Source: Actinobacteria bacterium OK074 (GTDB lineage: Bacteria; Actinomycetota; Actinomycetes; Streptomycetales; Streptomycetaceae). From it: a stretch of 64,000 bases of DNA. The DNA lies in the NCBI GenBank assembly GCA_001298575.1, contig LJCV01000250.1:1-64000 (forward strand). Direction: 5' to 3'. Positions within the stretch are counted from its first letter, which is position 1. Each line of letters begins with the position of its first letter. A model generated the notes under the pieces. That model was not told where the DNA came from and did not search any database. It saw only the letters and a program-made list of their open reading frames with translations. Of the stretch, positions 7,773 through 16,208 are shown piece after piece. Made by a program: the position numbers and the translations under genes.

Positions 7773-7802
7773 TTGACGAAGTTAGTGATTGAGCACTAAC
7801 TT
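7773..7802 (+). promoter_or_regulatory. tetR promoter overlapping a TetR-type operator
   Basis: TTGACG (7773-7778), an 18-base spacer and TAACTT (7797-7802) place the start site at or next to the ATG at 7809. The transcript may therefore be leaderless, consistent with no visible Shine-Dalgarno. Inside the promoter lies the inverted repeat agttagtg-attgag-cactaact (7780-7801), an operator expected to be bound by the encoded TetR protein. Confidence 0.65.
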
Positions 7803-7808
7803 ACGAAC

Positions 7809-8396
7809 ATGGTCAGGATGAGCGCGGAAGAGCGGCGGGAGAGTGTCGTTCGTGCGGCGGTCGCGGAGTTCTCGCGGCGGGGGTACTACGGCACCTCCAC
7901 CGAGGCGATCGCCCAGCGGGTGGGAGTCTCGCAGCCGTACCTCTTCCGGCTCTTCCCGGGCAAGAAGGCGATGTTCATGGCCGCCACGCGGCGGTGCACT
8001 GAGGAGATCTGCCGGGTCTTCGCGGAGGCGTCCAAGGGGCTGCAGGGCGAAGAGGCCCTGCATGCCATGGCGGAGGCGTACGTGCGGCTCATCGCGGAGA
8101 ACCCTGAACTGCTCATGATGCAGATGCAGACATACATCACCGTCGCGGCGGTGGAGGCCGAGGGGGACCACGAGTTCGGCGAGGTCGTGCGGGCCGGGTG
8201 GATGGAACTCTGGGAGACCGTGCACCTGCCGCTCGGGGCGGACGACGGCGAGACGACGACCTTCCTGGCGTACGGCATGCTCATCAACACCCTCGCGGCG
8301 CTCGGCTTCCCGGCCGAGCACCGCGTCTGGCAGGCGATGTACCCGTCCGCGCGGATCCCGGGCGCCGAGGAGATCCAAGGGGCGGCCGGGGACTGA
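7809..8396 (+). CDS. TetR-family transcriptional regulator
   Basis: 195-aa TetR-type repressor. The N-terminal helix-turn-helix is at about residues 29-48 (TSTEAIAQRVGVSQPYLFRL) followed by FPGKKAMF. The C-terminal ligand domain is poorly conserved. It stands immediately upstream of, and in the same direction as, an MFS exporter. Near-identical half-sites agttagtgat occur both in its own promoter and before the exporter, so autorepression and ligand-released control of the pump are expected. Confidence 0.92.
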   Translation: MVRMSAEERRESVVRAAVAEFSRRGYYGTSTEAIAQRVGVSQPYLFRLFPGKKAMFMAATRRCTEEICRVFAEASKGLQGEEALHAMAEAYVRLIAENPELLMMQMQTYITVAAVEAEGDHEFGEVVRAGWMELWETVHLPLGADDGETTTFLAYGMLINTLAALGFPAEHRVWQAMYPSARIPGAEEIQGAAGD

Positions 8397-8452
8397 AAAC
8401 GCGGCTCACGCGCGTGTGGCAGCGTTTTTCGTGGCTTTTTCATGAGCGCAAA

Positions 8453-8470
8453 AGTTAGTGATCAATAACT
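8453..8470 (+). promoter_or_regulatory. second TetR-type operator, before the MFS gene
   Basis: The imperfect palindrome agttagtgatcaataact is centred on tgatca. Its left ten bases (8453-8462) match those of the operator in the tetR promoter (7780-7789) exactly. It lies 37 bases before the MFS start, so it probably makes the exporter a direct target of the same repressor. Confidence 0.6.
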
Positions 8471-8507
8471 ATCTGTCCATGGCAAGTGATCGCCCGTAGG
8501 GGGAGCG

Positions 8508-10013
8508 ATGTCACAGCGAGAGACTCCGCAAGAGGCACAGCGCACGACGCCGGACACCCGGCGGCAGGAGCAGGGCCCGGCGTCCCGGCACGGTGTCGTC
8601 TGGGCGCTCGTGATCACCAGCGTCGCCGGTTTCATGGCCGCGCTCGACAACCTCGTCGTCACCACGGCGCTGCCCTCCATCCGCAAGGACCTCGGGGGAG
8701 CCCTCGACGACCTGGAGTGGACCGTGAGCGCCTACACGCTCACCTTCGCCGTCCTCCTGATGTTCGGCTCGGCACTCGGCGACCGCTTCGGCCGCCGTCG
8801 GCTCTTCCTGGCCGGGATCACCGTCTTCACCGGGGCCTCCGCCGCCGCGGCCATGGCACCGGGCATCGACTCCCTGATCGCGGCCCGCGCGGTCCAGGGC
8901 GTGGGCGCGGCCGTCATGATGCCGCTCACCCTCACCCTGCTCACCGCCGCCGTCCCCGCGGCCAAGCGCGGCATGGCGTACGGCATCTGGGGCGCCGTCA
9001 ACGGGCTCGCCGTGGCCTCCGGCCCGCTCATCGGCGGCAGCCTCACCGAACACGTCTCCTGGAACTGGATCTTCTGGCTGAACGTCCCCCTCGGCCTGGC
9101 CCTCCTCCCGCTCGCCCGCCTGCGCCTGGCCGAGTCCTACGGCAGCGGCGCCCCGCTCGACATCCCCGGCACCCTGCTCGCCAGCGGCGGCCTCTTCGGG
9201 ATCGTCTACGGCCTGGTCCGCGGCCCCGCCGACGGCTGGACCGCCCCGCTGGTCCTGACCGGCCTGTTCGCGGGATCCGCACTGCTCGTCGGGTTCGTCG
9301 TCCACGGCACGCGCGCGAAGAACCCCATGCTGCCCATGCGCCTGTTCCGCTCCCGGGCCTTTGCCGGGATCAACGCGGCGAGCCTGCTGATGTTCCTCGG
9401 CATGTTCGGCTCGATCTTCCTGCTCAGCCAGTACATGCAGGGCGTGCTCGGCTACTCGCCCACCGAGGCGGGCCTGCGCATGCTGCCCTGGACCGGCATG
9501 CCGATGCTCATCGCCCCGATCGCGGGCATCCTCTCCGACCGCATCGGAGGCCGCCCGGTCGTAGCCGCCGGCCTCTTCTTCCAGGCCGCCGGCCTCGGCT
9601 ACATGGCCCACGCGGCCACCGCCGACGCCTCCTACGCCAGCCAGCTCCCCGGCCTGATCCTCAGCGGCATCGGCATGGCCCTCTACTTCGCCCCCGCGGC
9701 CAACCTCGTCATGTCCAGCGTCCTCCCCAAGGAACAGGGCATAGCCTCCGGCGCCAACAACGCCCTGCGCGAGGTGGGCGGCGCCCTGGGCATCGCGATC
9801 ATGTCCTCGATCTTCGCGGCCCAGGGCAGCTACGAAACCGCCCAGACCTTCGTAGACGGCCTCCGCCCCGCCCTGGTGGTAGGCGCAGCCGTAGTAGCCC
9901 TGGCAGGCACAGCAGCCCTGGCCATCCCAAGGCGCACCCTTACCCCCCACCCGACCAACGAGCCCCCGACCGACGAAACCTCAACTCCGTCCCTGGAGAC
10001 GATCGCGGCCTGA
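8508..10013 (+). CDS. MFS drug exporter, DHA2 (EmrB/QacA) family
   Basis: 501-aa polytopic protein with about 14 predicted membrane segments. Family motifs: VAGFMAALDNLVVTTALPSI in helix 1 (motif D1), GSALGDRFGRRRLFLAG between helices 2 and 3 (motif A), and ASGPLIGGSL in helix 5 (antiporter motif C). Such proteins are proton-driven efflux pumps for antibiotics, dyes or signalling metabolites. The start at 8508 has GGGGGAGC as ribosome-binding site. It follows the TetR gene and its operator and is closed by a 22-bp hairpin. The substrate is unknown. Confidence 0.93.
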   Translation: MSQRETPQEAQRTTPDTRRQEQGPASRHGVVWALVITSVAGFMAALDNLVVTTALPSIRKDLGGALDDLEWTVSAYTLTFAVLLMFGSALGDRFGRRRLFLAGITVFTGASAAAAMAPGIDSLIAARAVQGVGAAVMMPLTLTLLTAAVPAAKRGMAYGIWGAVNGLAVASGPLIGGSLTEHVSWNWIFWLNVPLGLALLPLARLRLAESYGSGAPLDIPGTLLASGGLFGIVYGLVRGPADGWTAPLVLTGLFAGSALLVGFVVHGTRAKNPMLPMRLFRSRAFAGINAASLLMFLGMFGSIFLLSQYMQGVLGYSPTEAGLRMLPWTGMPMLIAPIAGILSDRIGGRPVVAAGLFFQAAGLGYMAHAATADASYASQLPGLILSGIGMALYFAPAANLVMSSVLPKEQGIASGANNALREVGGALGIAIMSSIFAAQGSYETAQTFVDGLRPALVVGAAVVALAGTAALAIPRRTLTPHPTNEPPTDETSTPSLETIAA

Positions 10014-10042
10014 ACCTCCAACCACGAACACACACAGGGCAC

Positions 10043-10096
10043 AGGGCACAGGGCTGCGGCCCCACTCGACAGGGTGGGGCCGCAGCCCTGTGCCCT
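10043..10096 (+). terminator. 22-bp hairpin after the MFS gene
   Basis: Perfect 22-bp inverted repeat (arms 10043-10064 and 10075-10096, loop ctcgacaggg). It lies 30 bases after the MFS stop and 106 bases before murB. One of the strongest hairpins in the window; no U-tract. It separates the efflux unit from murB. Confidence 0.8.
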
Positions 10097-10201
10097 GCAT
10101 GCCCACGCCCCCAGCACGCGCGCGTGGCCGACCCACAACACCCCGCACACACAAACCCGCACCCCCACCCCCTGTCAGCCCCGTCTCGTACCCTTGGCCG
10201 C

Positions 10202-11257
10202 GTGCAGGAACTCCAAGACGCCCCCCTCGCCCCGCTGACCACCTTCCGGCTGGGCGGCCCGGTGACCCGCCTGGTCACAGCCGTCACCGACGCCGAGGTG
10301 ATCGCCACCGTGCGCGCGGCCGACGACAGCGGCACCCCCCTGCTGATCGTCGGCGGCGGCTCCAACCTCGTCATCGGCGACACCGGCTTCAAGGGCACCG
10401 CCCTGCGCATCGCCACCCGAGGCGTCACCCTGGACGGCACGACCCTGGAACTGGCCGCGGGCGAGACCTGGACCGACGCGGTCGCCCGCACCGTAGAGGC
10501 CGGGCTCGCCGGACTTGAGTGCCTGGCCGGAATCCCCGGCTCCGCCGGCGCGACCCCCATCCAGAACGTCGGCGCCTACGGCCAGGAAGTCGCCTCCACG
10601 ATCACCGAGGTGGTCGCCTACGACCGACACGCGCGCGAGACGGTCACCCTCACCAACGCCGAGTGCGCGTTCTCGTACCGCCACAGCCGCTTCAAGACCG
10701 ACCCCGAGCGCTACGTCGTCCTGCGCGTCCGCTTCCGGCTGGAAGACGCGAACGGCCTCTCCGGCCCCGTCAAGTACGCCGAGACGGCCCGCGCGCTCGG
10801 TGTGGAACCCGGCGACCGTGTCCCCCTGGCCGACGCCCGCGAGACGGTGCTGAAGCTGCGCGCGGGCAAGGGCATGGTCCTGGACCCCGAGGACCACGAC
10901 ACCTGGTCGGCCGGTTCCTTCTTCACCAACCCGATCCTCACCGACGCCGAGTTCACCGCGTTCCACGCGCGCGTGGAGGCACGACTGGGCCCGGACGCCA
11001 CACCCCCCGCGTACCCGGCGGGGGAGGGCCACACCAAGACCTCCGCGGCCTGGCTGATCGACAAGGCCGGCTTCACCAAGGGCTACGGCACCGGCCCCGC
11101 CCGCATCTCCACCAAGCACACCCTCGCCCTGACCAACCGGGGCAACGCCACCACGGAGGACCTCCTGACCCTGGCCCGCGAGGTCGTGGCAGGTGTACAC
11201 AAGGCATTCGGGATCACCCTGGTCAACGAGCCGGTGATGGTGAGCGCGGAGCTGTAG
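10202..11257 (+). CDS. murB: UDP-N-acetylmuramate dehydrogenase MurB
   Basis: 351-aa cytoplasmic flavoenzyme reducing UDP-GlcNAc-enolpyruvate to UDP-MurNAc with NADPH, the second committed step of peptidoglycan precursor synthesis. FAD-binding motifs are IVGGGSNLVIGD (49-60) and GIPGSAGATPIQNVGAYGQE (110-129). The active-site serine is in SAGSFFTNP (S239), and the terminal NEPV motif is near the C-terminus. Type I architecture with the SYRHSRFK loop. The GTG at 10202 fits the family N-terminus (QELQDAPLAPLTTFRLGG). The frame is open further upstream but antisense-like. Confidence 0.95.
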   Translation: MQELQDAPLAPLTTFRLGGPVTRLVTAVTDAEVIATVRAADDSGTPLLIVGGGSNLVIGDTGFKGTALRIATRGVTLDGTTLELAAGETWTDAVARTVEAGLAGLECLAGIPGSAGATPIQNVGAYGQEVASTITEVVAYDRHARETVTLTNAECAFSYRHSRFKTDPERYVVLRVRFRLEDANGLSGPVKYAETARALGVEPGDRVPLADARETVLKLRAGKGMVLDPEDHDTWSAGSFFTNPILTDAEFTAFHARVEARLGPDATPPAYPAGEGHTKTSAAWLIDKAGFTKGYGTGPARISTKHTLALTNRGNATTEDLLTLAREVVAGVHKAFGITLVNEPVMVSAEL

Positions 11258-11261
11258 GAAG

Positions 11262-11320
11262 CAGAGCCGTAAGAGCCAGAACCGTAAGAACCAGAGCCGT
11301 AAGAGCCAGAACCGTAAGAA
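11262..11320. repeat. 15-bp tandem repeat after murB
   Basis: Four alternating units of ccagarccgtaagar (cagagccgtaagag, ccagaaccgtaagaa, and again) begin 4 bases after the murB stop. They lie between convergent murB and the adenosine deaminase-like gene. The 15-bp period with taa in each unit is a non-coding minisatellite. Confidence 0.8.
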
Positions 11321-11358
11321 ATGGCACCCCCTACAACCCACTACACCCCCCACACCCC

Positions 11359-12396
11359 CTAAGCCCCCTCCGCCAACCACCCCTCAACCCCCGCCAACAA
11401 CCCCGCCTTGACCCCCTCCGGCGCAGCCGACCCCCGTACGGACTGCCGGGCCAGCTCCGCCAACTCCTCGTCGGTGAAGCCGTGATACCGCCGGGCGATC
11501 TCGTACTGGGCCGTCAGCCGGGCTCCGAAGAGAAGCGGGTCGTCGGCCCCCAGGGCCATGGGGACACCCGCGTCGAACAGAGTGCGCAGAGGAACGTCCT
11601 CGGGCTTCTCGTAAACGCCCAGGGCCACGTTCGACGCCGGGCAGACCTCGCACGTCACCCCCCGCTCCGCGAGCCGCTTCAGCAGCCGGGGGTCCTCCGC
11701 CGCGCGCACCCCGTGCCCCAGCCGTGTCGCGTGCAGGTCGTCCAGGCAGTCGCGGACCGAGGCCGGGCCCGTCAGCTCGCCGCCGTGCGGTGCGGACAGC
11801 AGCCCGCCGTCCCGCGCAATCGCGAACGCGCGGTCGAAGTCCCTTGCCATGCCCCGGCGTTCGTCGTTCGACAGCCCGAAGCCGACCACGCCCCGGTCCG
11901 CGTACCGCACCGCGAGCCGGGCCAGCGTGCGCGCCTCCAGGGGGTGCTTCATGCGGTTCGCGGCCACCAGCACCCGCATGCCCAGGCCGGTGTCCCGGCT
12001 CGTCGTCTCCACCGCGTCCAGGATGACTTCGAGCGCCGGGATCAGACCGCCGAGACGGGGCGCGTACGACGTCGGGTCGACCTGGATCTCCAGCCAGCCG
12101 GAGCCGTCCCGTACGTCCTCCTCCGCGGCCTCCCGCACCAAACGCTGGATGTCCTCGGGCCCGCGCACGCACGAGCGCGCCGCGTCGTACAGCCGCTGGA
12201 AACGGAACCAGCCCCGTTCGTCCGTCGCCCGCAGCCGCGGCGGCTCCCCGCTGGTCAGCGCCTCCGTCAGCGCGTCGGGCAGCCGCACGCCGTACTTGTC
12301 GGCCAGTTCGAGGACGGTGCCGGGCCGCATCGAGCCTGTGAAGTGCAGGTGCAGATGGGCCTTCGGCAGTTCAGAGACATCACGTACACGCTCCAT
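11359..12396 (-). CDS. add: adenosine deaminase-like protein
   Basis: 345-aa metal-dependent purine deaminase family member. Signatures: PKAHLHLHFTGS (metal-binding histidines H16/H18), FGLSNDERRG (catalytic Glu region), HGVRAAEDP, EVCPASNVALGV and the metal Asp in LGADDPLLFG. The Asp usually following the HxH (HxHLDG) is replaced (HLHFTG), so ribose recognition may differ. The expected reaction is adenosine to inosine for purine salvage. Transcribed after aspC on the same strand, separated by a hairpin, and convergent with murB. Deamination of a modified nucleoside is an alternative. Confidence 0.85.
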   Translation of the reverse strand: MERVRDVSELPKAHLHLHFTGSMRPGTVLELADKYGVRLPDALTEALTSGEPPRLRATDERGWFRFQRLYDAARSCVRGPEDIQRLVREAAEEDVRDGSGWLEIQVDPTSYAPRLGGLIPALEVILDAVETTSRDTGLGMRVLVAANRMKHPLEARTLARLAVRYADRGVVGFGLSNDERRGMARDFDRAFAIARDGGLLSAPHGGELTGPASVRDCLDDLHATRLGHGVRAAEDPRLLKRLAERGVTCEVCPASNVALGVYEKPEDVPLRTLFDAGVPMALGADDPLLFGARLTAQYEIARRYHGFTDEELAELARQSVRGSAAPEGVKAGLLAGVEGWLAEGA

Positions 12397-12471
12397 TGGG
12401 GAATCCTGCCGTACGTTCCTGTACTCCCGGTACCGGATTCCCCGTTAGTGGCGTTGCTCGCACAAAGCAAC

Positions 12472-12506
12472 GGGTCCGGCCCGCTCACCCAGAGCGGACC
12501 GGACCC
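12472..12506 (-). terminator. aspC terminator
   Basis: 15-bp inverted repeat with one mismatch, gggtccggcccgctc (12472-12486) / gagcggaccggaccc (12492-12506). It starts 15 bases past the aspC stop on the minus strand and upstream of the deaminase gene. Confidence 0.65.
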
Positions 12507-12520
12507 GACGCGGAAGGACC

Positions 12521-13747
12521 TCAGTCCGTCGCCTCCGCCAGCAGCTTCTGGATCCGGCTCACGCCCTCGACGAGATCCTCGTCGCCCAGCGCGTACGACA
12601 GCCGCAGGTAGCCGGGGGTGCCGAACGCCTCGCCGGGTACGACCGCGACCTCCACCTCGTCCAGGATCAGCGCGGCCAGCTCGACCGAGGTCTGCGGGCG
12701 CTTGCCGCGGATCTCCTTGCCGAGCAGGGCCTTCACCGACGGGTACACGTAGAAGGCGCCCTCGGGCTCGGGGCACAGCAGGCCGTCGATCTCGTTCAGC
12801 ATGCGCACGATGGTCTTGCGGCGGCGGTCGAACGCCTCGCCCATCTTCGCGACGGCCGACAGGTCGCCGGAGACGGCGGCCAGGGCGGCGACCTGCGCCA
12901 CGTTCGACACGTTCGACGTCGCGTGCGACTGGAGGTTGGTGGCCGCCTTGACGACGTCCTTCGGGCCGATGATCCAGCCCACCCGCCAGCCCGTCATCGC
13001 GTACGTCTTGGCGACGCCGTTGACGACGATGCACTTGTCGCGCAGCTCCGGCAGGATCGCGGGCAGCGAGGTGAACTTCGCGTCGCCGTAGACGAGGTGC
13101 TCGTAGATCTCGTCCGTCAGCACCCACAGGCCGTGCTCGACGGCCCAGCGGCCGATCGCCTCGGCCTCGGCCTCGCTGTAGACGGCGCCGGTCGGGTTGG
13201 ACGGCGACACGAAGAGCACGACCTTGGTGTTCTCGGTGCGCGCGGCCTCCAGCTGCTCGACCGTGACGCGGTAGCCGGTCGTCTCGTCGGCCACGACGTC
13301 GACCGGGACACCGCCGGCGAGACGGATCGACTCGGGGTACGTCGTCCAGTACGGCGCCGGGACGATGACCTCGTCGCCCGGGTCGAGGATCGCGGCGAAC
13401 GCCTCGTAGATGGCCTGCTTGCCGCCGTTGGTGACCAGGATCTGCGAGGCGTCCACCTCGTAGCCCGAGTCGCGCAGCGTCTTCGCGGCGATCGCGGCCT
13501 TCAGCTCCGGCAGACCGCCGGCCGGCGTGTAGCGGTGGTACTTCGGGTTCGAGCAGGCCGCGACGGCGGCCTGGACGATGTAGTCCGGGGTCGGGAAGTC
13601 CGGTTCACCTGCGCCGAAGCCGATCACCGGTCGCCCGGCGGCCTTGAGGGCCTTGGCCTTGGCGTCCACGGCGAGGGTGGCGGACTCGGAGATCGCGCCG
13701 ACTCGGGCGGAGACCCGGCGCTCGGTGGGTGGGATTGCAGCGCTCAT
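12521..13747 (-). CDS. aspC: pyridoxal-phosphate aspartate/aromatic aminotransferase
   Basis: 408-aa fold-type I class I aminotransferase of the Ib (bacterial AspC / prephenate aminotransferase) group. The PLP lysine is K247 in VVNGVAKTYAMTGWRVG. PLP-contacting residues include N184 (SPSNPTG), D212 and Y215 (TDEIYEH). The C-terminal Arg lies in GYLRLSYA. Expected reaction is aspartate + 2-oxoglutarate to oxaloacetate + glutamate, possibly also prephenate. ATG 13747 (MSAAIPPTERR) or the ATG three codons upstream can serve as start. Adjacent to tRNA-Trp-secE, the usual Streptomyces arrangement. Confidence 0.92.
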   Translation of the reverse strand: MSAAIPPTERRVSARVGAISESATLAVDAKAKALKAAGRPVIGFGAGEPDFPTPDYIVQAAVAACSNPKYHRYTPAGGLPELKAAIAAKTLRDSGYEVDASQILVTNGGKQAIYEAFAAILDPGDEVIVPAPYWTTYPESIRLAGGVPVDVVADETTGYRVTVEQLEAARTENTKVVLFVSPSNPTGAVYSEAEAEAIGRWAVEHGLWVLTDEIYEHLVYGDAKFTSLPAILPELRDKCIVVNGVAKTYAMTGWRVGWIIGPKDVVKAATNLQSHATSNVSNVAQVAALAAVSGDLSAVAKMGEAFDRRRKTIVRMLNEIDGLLCPEPEGAFYVYPSVKALLGKEIRGKRPQTSVELAALILDEVEVAVVPGEAFGTPGYLRLSYALGDEDLVEGVSRIQKLLAEATD

Positions 13748-14052
13748 GGGGCCCATCGTTTCAGACTCGAAACCACCCCGGCACGCGGGTTTCACAGACT
13801 GGTCCAGGGGGCACGCCGTGCGGCCACAGAAGTCGCACAGCCCGCCCGCACAGCCGTACGGCCCGCCCGTACACCCCTTGTACGCCACCCGTACACGGTT
13901 CGAACAGCGGCGCGGGATCGCCGTACCGACGCTTTCCGTTCGACGACCGGCCCGGGACCACGTACACTCTCACGTCGTTGGCCTTCGACGGCCGTACTCA
14001 CCAGGTGCACACCGAGCACCCGGTCGGATGCGGTACGTTGGGGACGCACCAA
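13748..14052. other. divergent intergenic region aspC / tRNA-Trp
   Basis: 305 bases holding the promoters of aspC (leftward) and of tRNA-Trp-secE (rightward). It contains repeated cgcccgtac/gtacgg-like units at 13840-13895. A weak -10-like TACGTT (14034-14039) precedes the tRNA. No gene was seen. Confidence 0.45.
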
Positions 14053-14125
14053 AGGGTCGTAGCTCAATTGGTAGAGCACTGGTCTCCAAAACCAGCGGTT
14101 GGGGGTTCAAGTCCCTCCGGCCCTG
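14053..14125 (+). tRNA. tRNA-Trp (anticodon CCA)
   Basis: 73-nt cloverleaf. Acceptor AGGGTCG (14053-14059) pairs with CGGCCCT (14118-14124), one T-G pair; discriminator G14125. Anticodon stem ctggt/accag encloses ctCCAaa, anticodon 14086-14088. Located just upstream of secE, a conserved arrangement in bacteria. CCA not encoded. Confidence 0.96.
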
Positions 14126-14235
14126 CTACACACTCCTGCACAACAGGATGTGTGCGCACTGTACGTACGCAATGCACCCGCCGTGCGGCTCCACCGGGCG
14201 CGGCACGGCCACGACCCGGAATCAGGTGAGGACGC

Positions 14236-14526
14236 ATGACGGACGCCGTGGGCTCCATCGATACGCCTGATGCCCAGGACGAGGCGCTGGAGTCGACGCA
14301 GCAGAAGTCCCGCAAGGGCGGCAAGCGTGCGAAGAAGGGCCCGTTCAAGCGTCTCGGCCTGTTCTACCGTCAGATCGTCGCCGAACTGCGCAAGGTCGTC
14401 TGGCCGACGCGCAACCAGCTGACGTCCTACACCACCGTGGTGATCTTTTTCGTCGCGATCATGATCGGCTTGGTGACCCTGATCGACTACGGGCTCAACC
14501 ACGCCGCCAAGTACGTCTTCGGCTGA
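14236..14526 (+). CDS. secE: preprotein translocase subunit SecE
   Basis: 96-aa essential SecYEG subunit. A basic N-terminal half (KSRKGGKRAKKG) leads into the conserved amphipathic stretch FYRQIVAELRKVVWPTRNQL (about 52-71). One transmembrane helix follows (about 74-92, VVIFFVAIMIGLVTLIDYG). The single-span form is typical of Gram-positives. GGTGAGGA precedes the ATG at 14236. A hairpin in the 77-base gap before nusG may partly attenuate transcription. Confidence 0.97.
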   Translation: MTDAVGSIDTPDAQDEALESTQQKSRKGGKRAKKGPFKRLGLFYRQIVAELRKVVWPTRNQLTSYTTVVIFFVAIMIGLVTLIDYGLNHAAKYVFG

Positions 14527-14538
14527 GCCGAGAGCGAA

Positions 14539-14562
14539 GGGCGCCGTAACCGGCGCCCCTTT
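14539..14562 (+). terminator. hairpin/attenuator between secE and nusG
   Basis: gggcgcc (14539-14545) / ggcgccc (14552-14558) with a short loop, followed by cttt. Since nusG is normally co-transcribed with secE, this is more likely a partial terminator or processing site than a full stop. Confidence 0.5.
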
Positions 14563-14603
14563 CGCATGTTCCACCTCAAAGTAACCAGGAAGAAGCAGCC
14601 ACC

Positions 14604-15491
14604 GTGTCTGACCCGAACCTGAACGACGCCATCGAGCCTGTCGAGTCCGTCGAGGACGAGCTCGACATCGTCGAGGGCGCGGACACCGAGGACACCGAGC
14701 CCTCCATCGAGGCCGAGGCTGCCGACGACGCCGTAGTCGTGGACGAAGAAGAAGAGACCGAGTCCGAGGTCGAGGACGAGGACGACGAGTCCGGCGAAGA
14801 GGCCGACGCGGAGACCGACGACGAGGCCGCTGCCGACGTCGACGACGAGCCCGAGGGTGAGCCCGAGCCCGCCCTCGACCCCGTCGAGGCGCTCCGCCAG
14901 GAACTGCGCGCCCTGCCCGGCGAGTGGTACGTCATCCACACCTACGCCGGTTACGAGAACCGCGTGAAGACCAACCTCGAACAGCGTGCCGTCTCGCTGA
15001 ACGTCGAGGACTTCATCTTCCAGGCCGAGGTGCCGCAGGAAGAGGTCGCGCAGATCAAGAACGGCGAGCGCAAGACCATCCGCCAGAACAAGCTCCCCGG
15101 CTACGTCCTGGTGCGCATGGACCTCACCAACGAGTCCTGGGGCGTCGTCCGCAACACGCCGGGCGTCACGGGCTTCGTCGGCAACGCGTACGACCCCTAC
15201 CCGCTGACCCTGGACGAGATCGTCAAGATGCTCGCGCCGGAGGCCGAGGAGAAGGCGGCGCGCGAGGCGGCGGAGGCCGAGGGCAAGCCGGTGCCGCAGC
15301 GCAAGGTCGAGGTGCAGGTGCTCGACTTCGAGGTGGGCGACTCGGTGACCGTGACCGACGGTCCGTTCGCCACGCTCCAGGCGACGATCAACGAGATCAA
15401 CGCCGACTCGAAGAAGGTCAAGGGTCTCGTGGAGATCTTCGGCCGCGAGACGCCGGTCGAACTGTCCTTCGACCAGATCCAGAAGAACTAG
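14604..15491 (+). CDS. nusG: transcription termination/antitermination factor NusG
   Basis: 295-aa NusG, far longer than the approximately 180-aa E. coli protein because of an acidic Glu/Asp/Ala-rich extension (residues about 8-92). The NGN domain begins at about 107 (EWYVIHTYAGYENR) and binds the RNA polymerase clamp. The KOW domain lies at about 236-290 (GDSVTVTDGPFATLQATI) and contacts Rho or S10. GTG start at 14604 after AGGAAGAAG. The acidic extension is a known feature of Streptomyces NusG; its role is unsettled. Confidence 0.97.
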   Translation: MSDPNLNDAIEPVESVEDELDIVEGADTEDTEPSIEAEAADDAVVVDEEEETESEVEDEDDESGEEADAETDDEAAADVDDEPEGEPEPALDPVEALRQELRALPGEWYVIHTYAGYENRVKTNLEQRAVSLNVEDFIFQAEVPQEEVAQIKNGERKTIRQNKLPGYVLVRMDLTNESWGVVRNTPGVTGFVGNAYDPYPLTLDEIVKMLAPEAEEKAAREAAEAEGKPVPQRKVEVQVLDFEVGDSVTVTDGPFATLQATINEINADSKKVKGLVEIFGRETPVELSFDQIQKN

Positions 15492-15541
15492 CTCCAGAAG
15501 AGCTGACCCTTCCCGTCTCTCTGGACATACGACTTCCGAGC

Positions 15542-15584
15542 AGGTCAGGTGTGCCTTCACGGGCCGCCTGACCTCTCGGTTTTT
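15542..15584 (+). terminator. terminator between nusG and rplK
   Basis: aggtcagg (15542-15549) / cctgacct (15567-15574) stem, with GC-rich inner sequence and a T5 run (15580-15584). Confidence 0.65.
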
Positions 15585-15610
15585 GGCCGCGCATCCATAC
15601 CCGTTATCGT
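15583..15610 (+). promoter_or_regulatory. candidate rplK-rplA promoter
   Basis: TTGGCC (15583-15588), a 16-base spacer and TATCGT (15605-15610). It lies directly after the nusG terminator and about 70 bases before rplK, suggesting rplKA has its own promoter. Confidence 0.4.
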
Positions 15611-15681
15611 TGTGCGGTATGCCTGCATCCGGGTGGTCCCCGAATGTGGGCAGGACCCGAATCGAAAGGACCCGGAGAGCT

Positions 15682-16116
15682 ATGCCTCCCAAGAAGAAGA
15701 AGGTCACGGGGCTCATCAAGCTCCAGATCCAGGCCGGTGCCGCCAACCCGGCTCCGCCGGTCGGCCCCGCGCTGGGTCAGCACGGCGTCAACATCATGGA
15801 GTTCTGCAAGGCGTACAACGCCGCGACCGAGTCGCAGCGTGGCTGGGTCATCCCGGTGGAGATCACGGTCTACGAGGACCGCTCCTTCACCTTCATCACC
15901 AAGACCCCGCCGGCCGCGCGCATGATCCTCAAGGCCGCGGGCGTGGAGAAGGGCTCCGGCGAGCCGCACAAGACCAAGGTCGCCAAGATCACCCAGGCGC
16001 AGGTCCGCGAGATCGCCACCACCAAGCTCCCCGACCTCAACGCCAACGACCTGGACGCCGCCGCGAAGATCATCGCCGGCACCGCGCGTTCCATGGGCAT
16101 CACGGTCGAGGGCTGA
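15682..16116 (+). CDS. rplK: 50S ribosomal protein L11
   Basis: 144-aa large-subunit protein binding the GTPase-associated region of 23S rRNA. Canonical N-terminal domain [20 protein letters not shown] (10-29) with the thiostrepton-site prolines, and C-terminal rRNA-binding domain ending [11 protein letters not shown]11 is required for (p)ppGpp synthesis by ribosome-bound RelA. ATG at 15682 preceded by GGAGAG. Starts the rplK-rplA pair. Confidence 0.98.
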
Positions 16117-16208
16117 GCCCCACCCCGCAGCAAGTACGTCGTAGAACCCGTGGCAGGGCCTGCTCGGCCCGTACCACGACTCCTCTCACAGACCACACAG
16201 GAGCAGTT

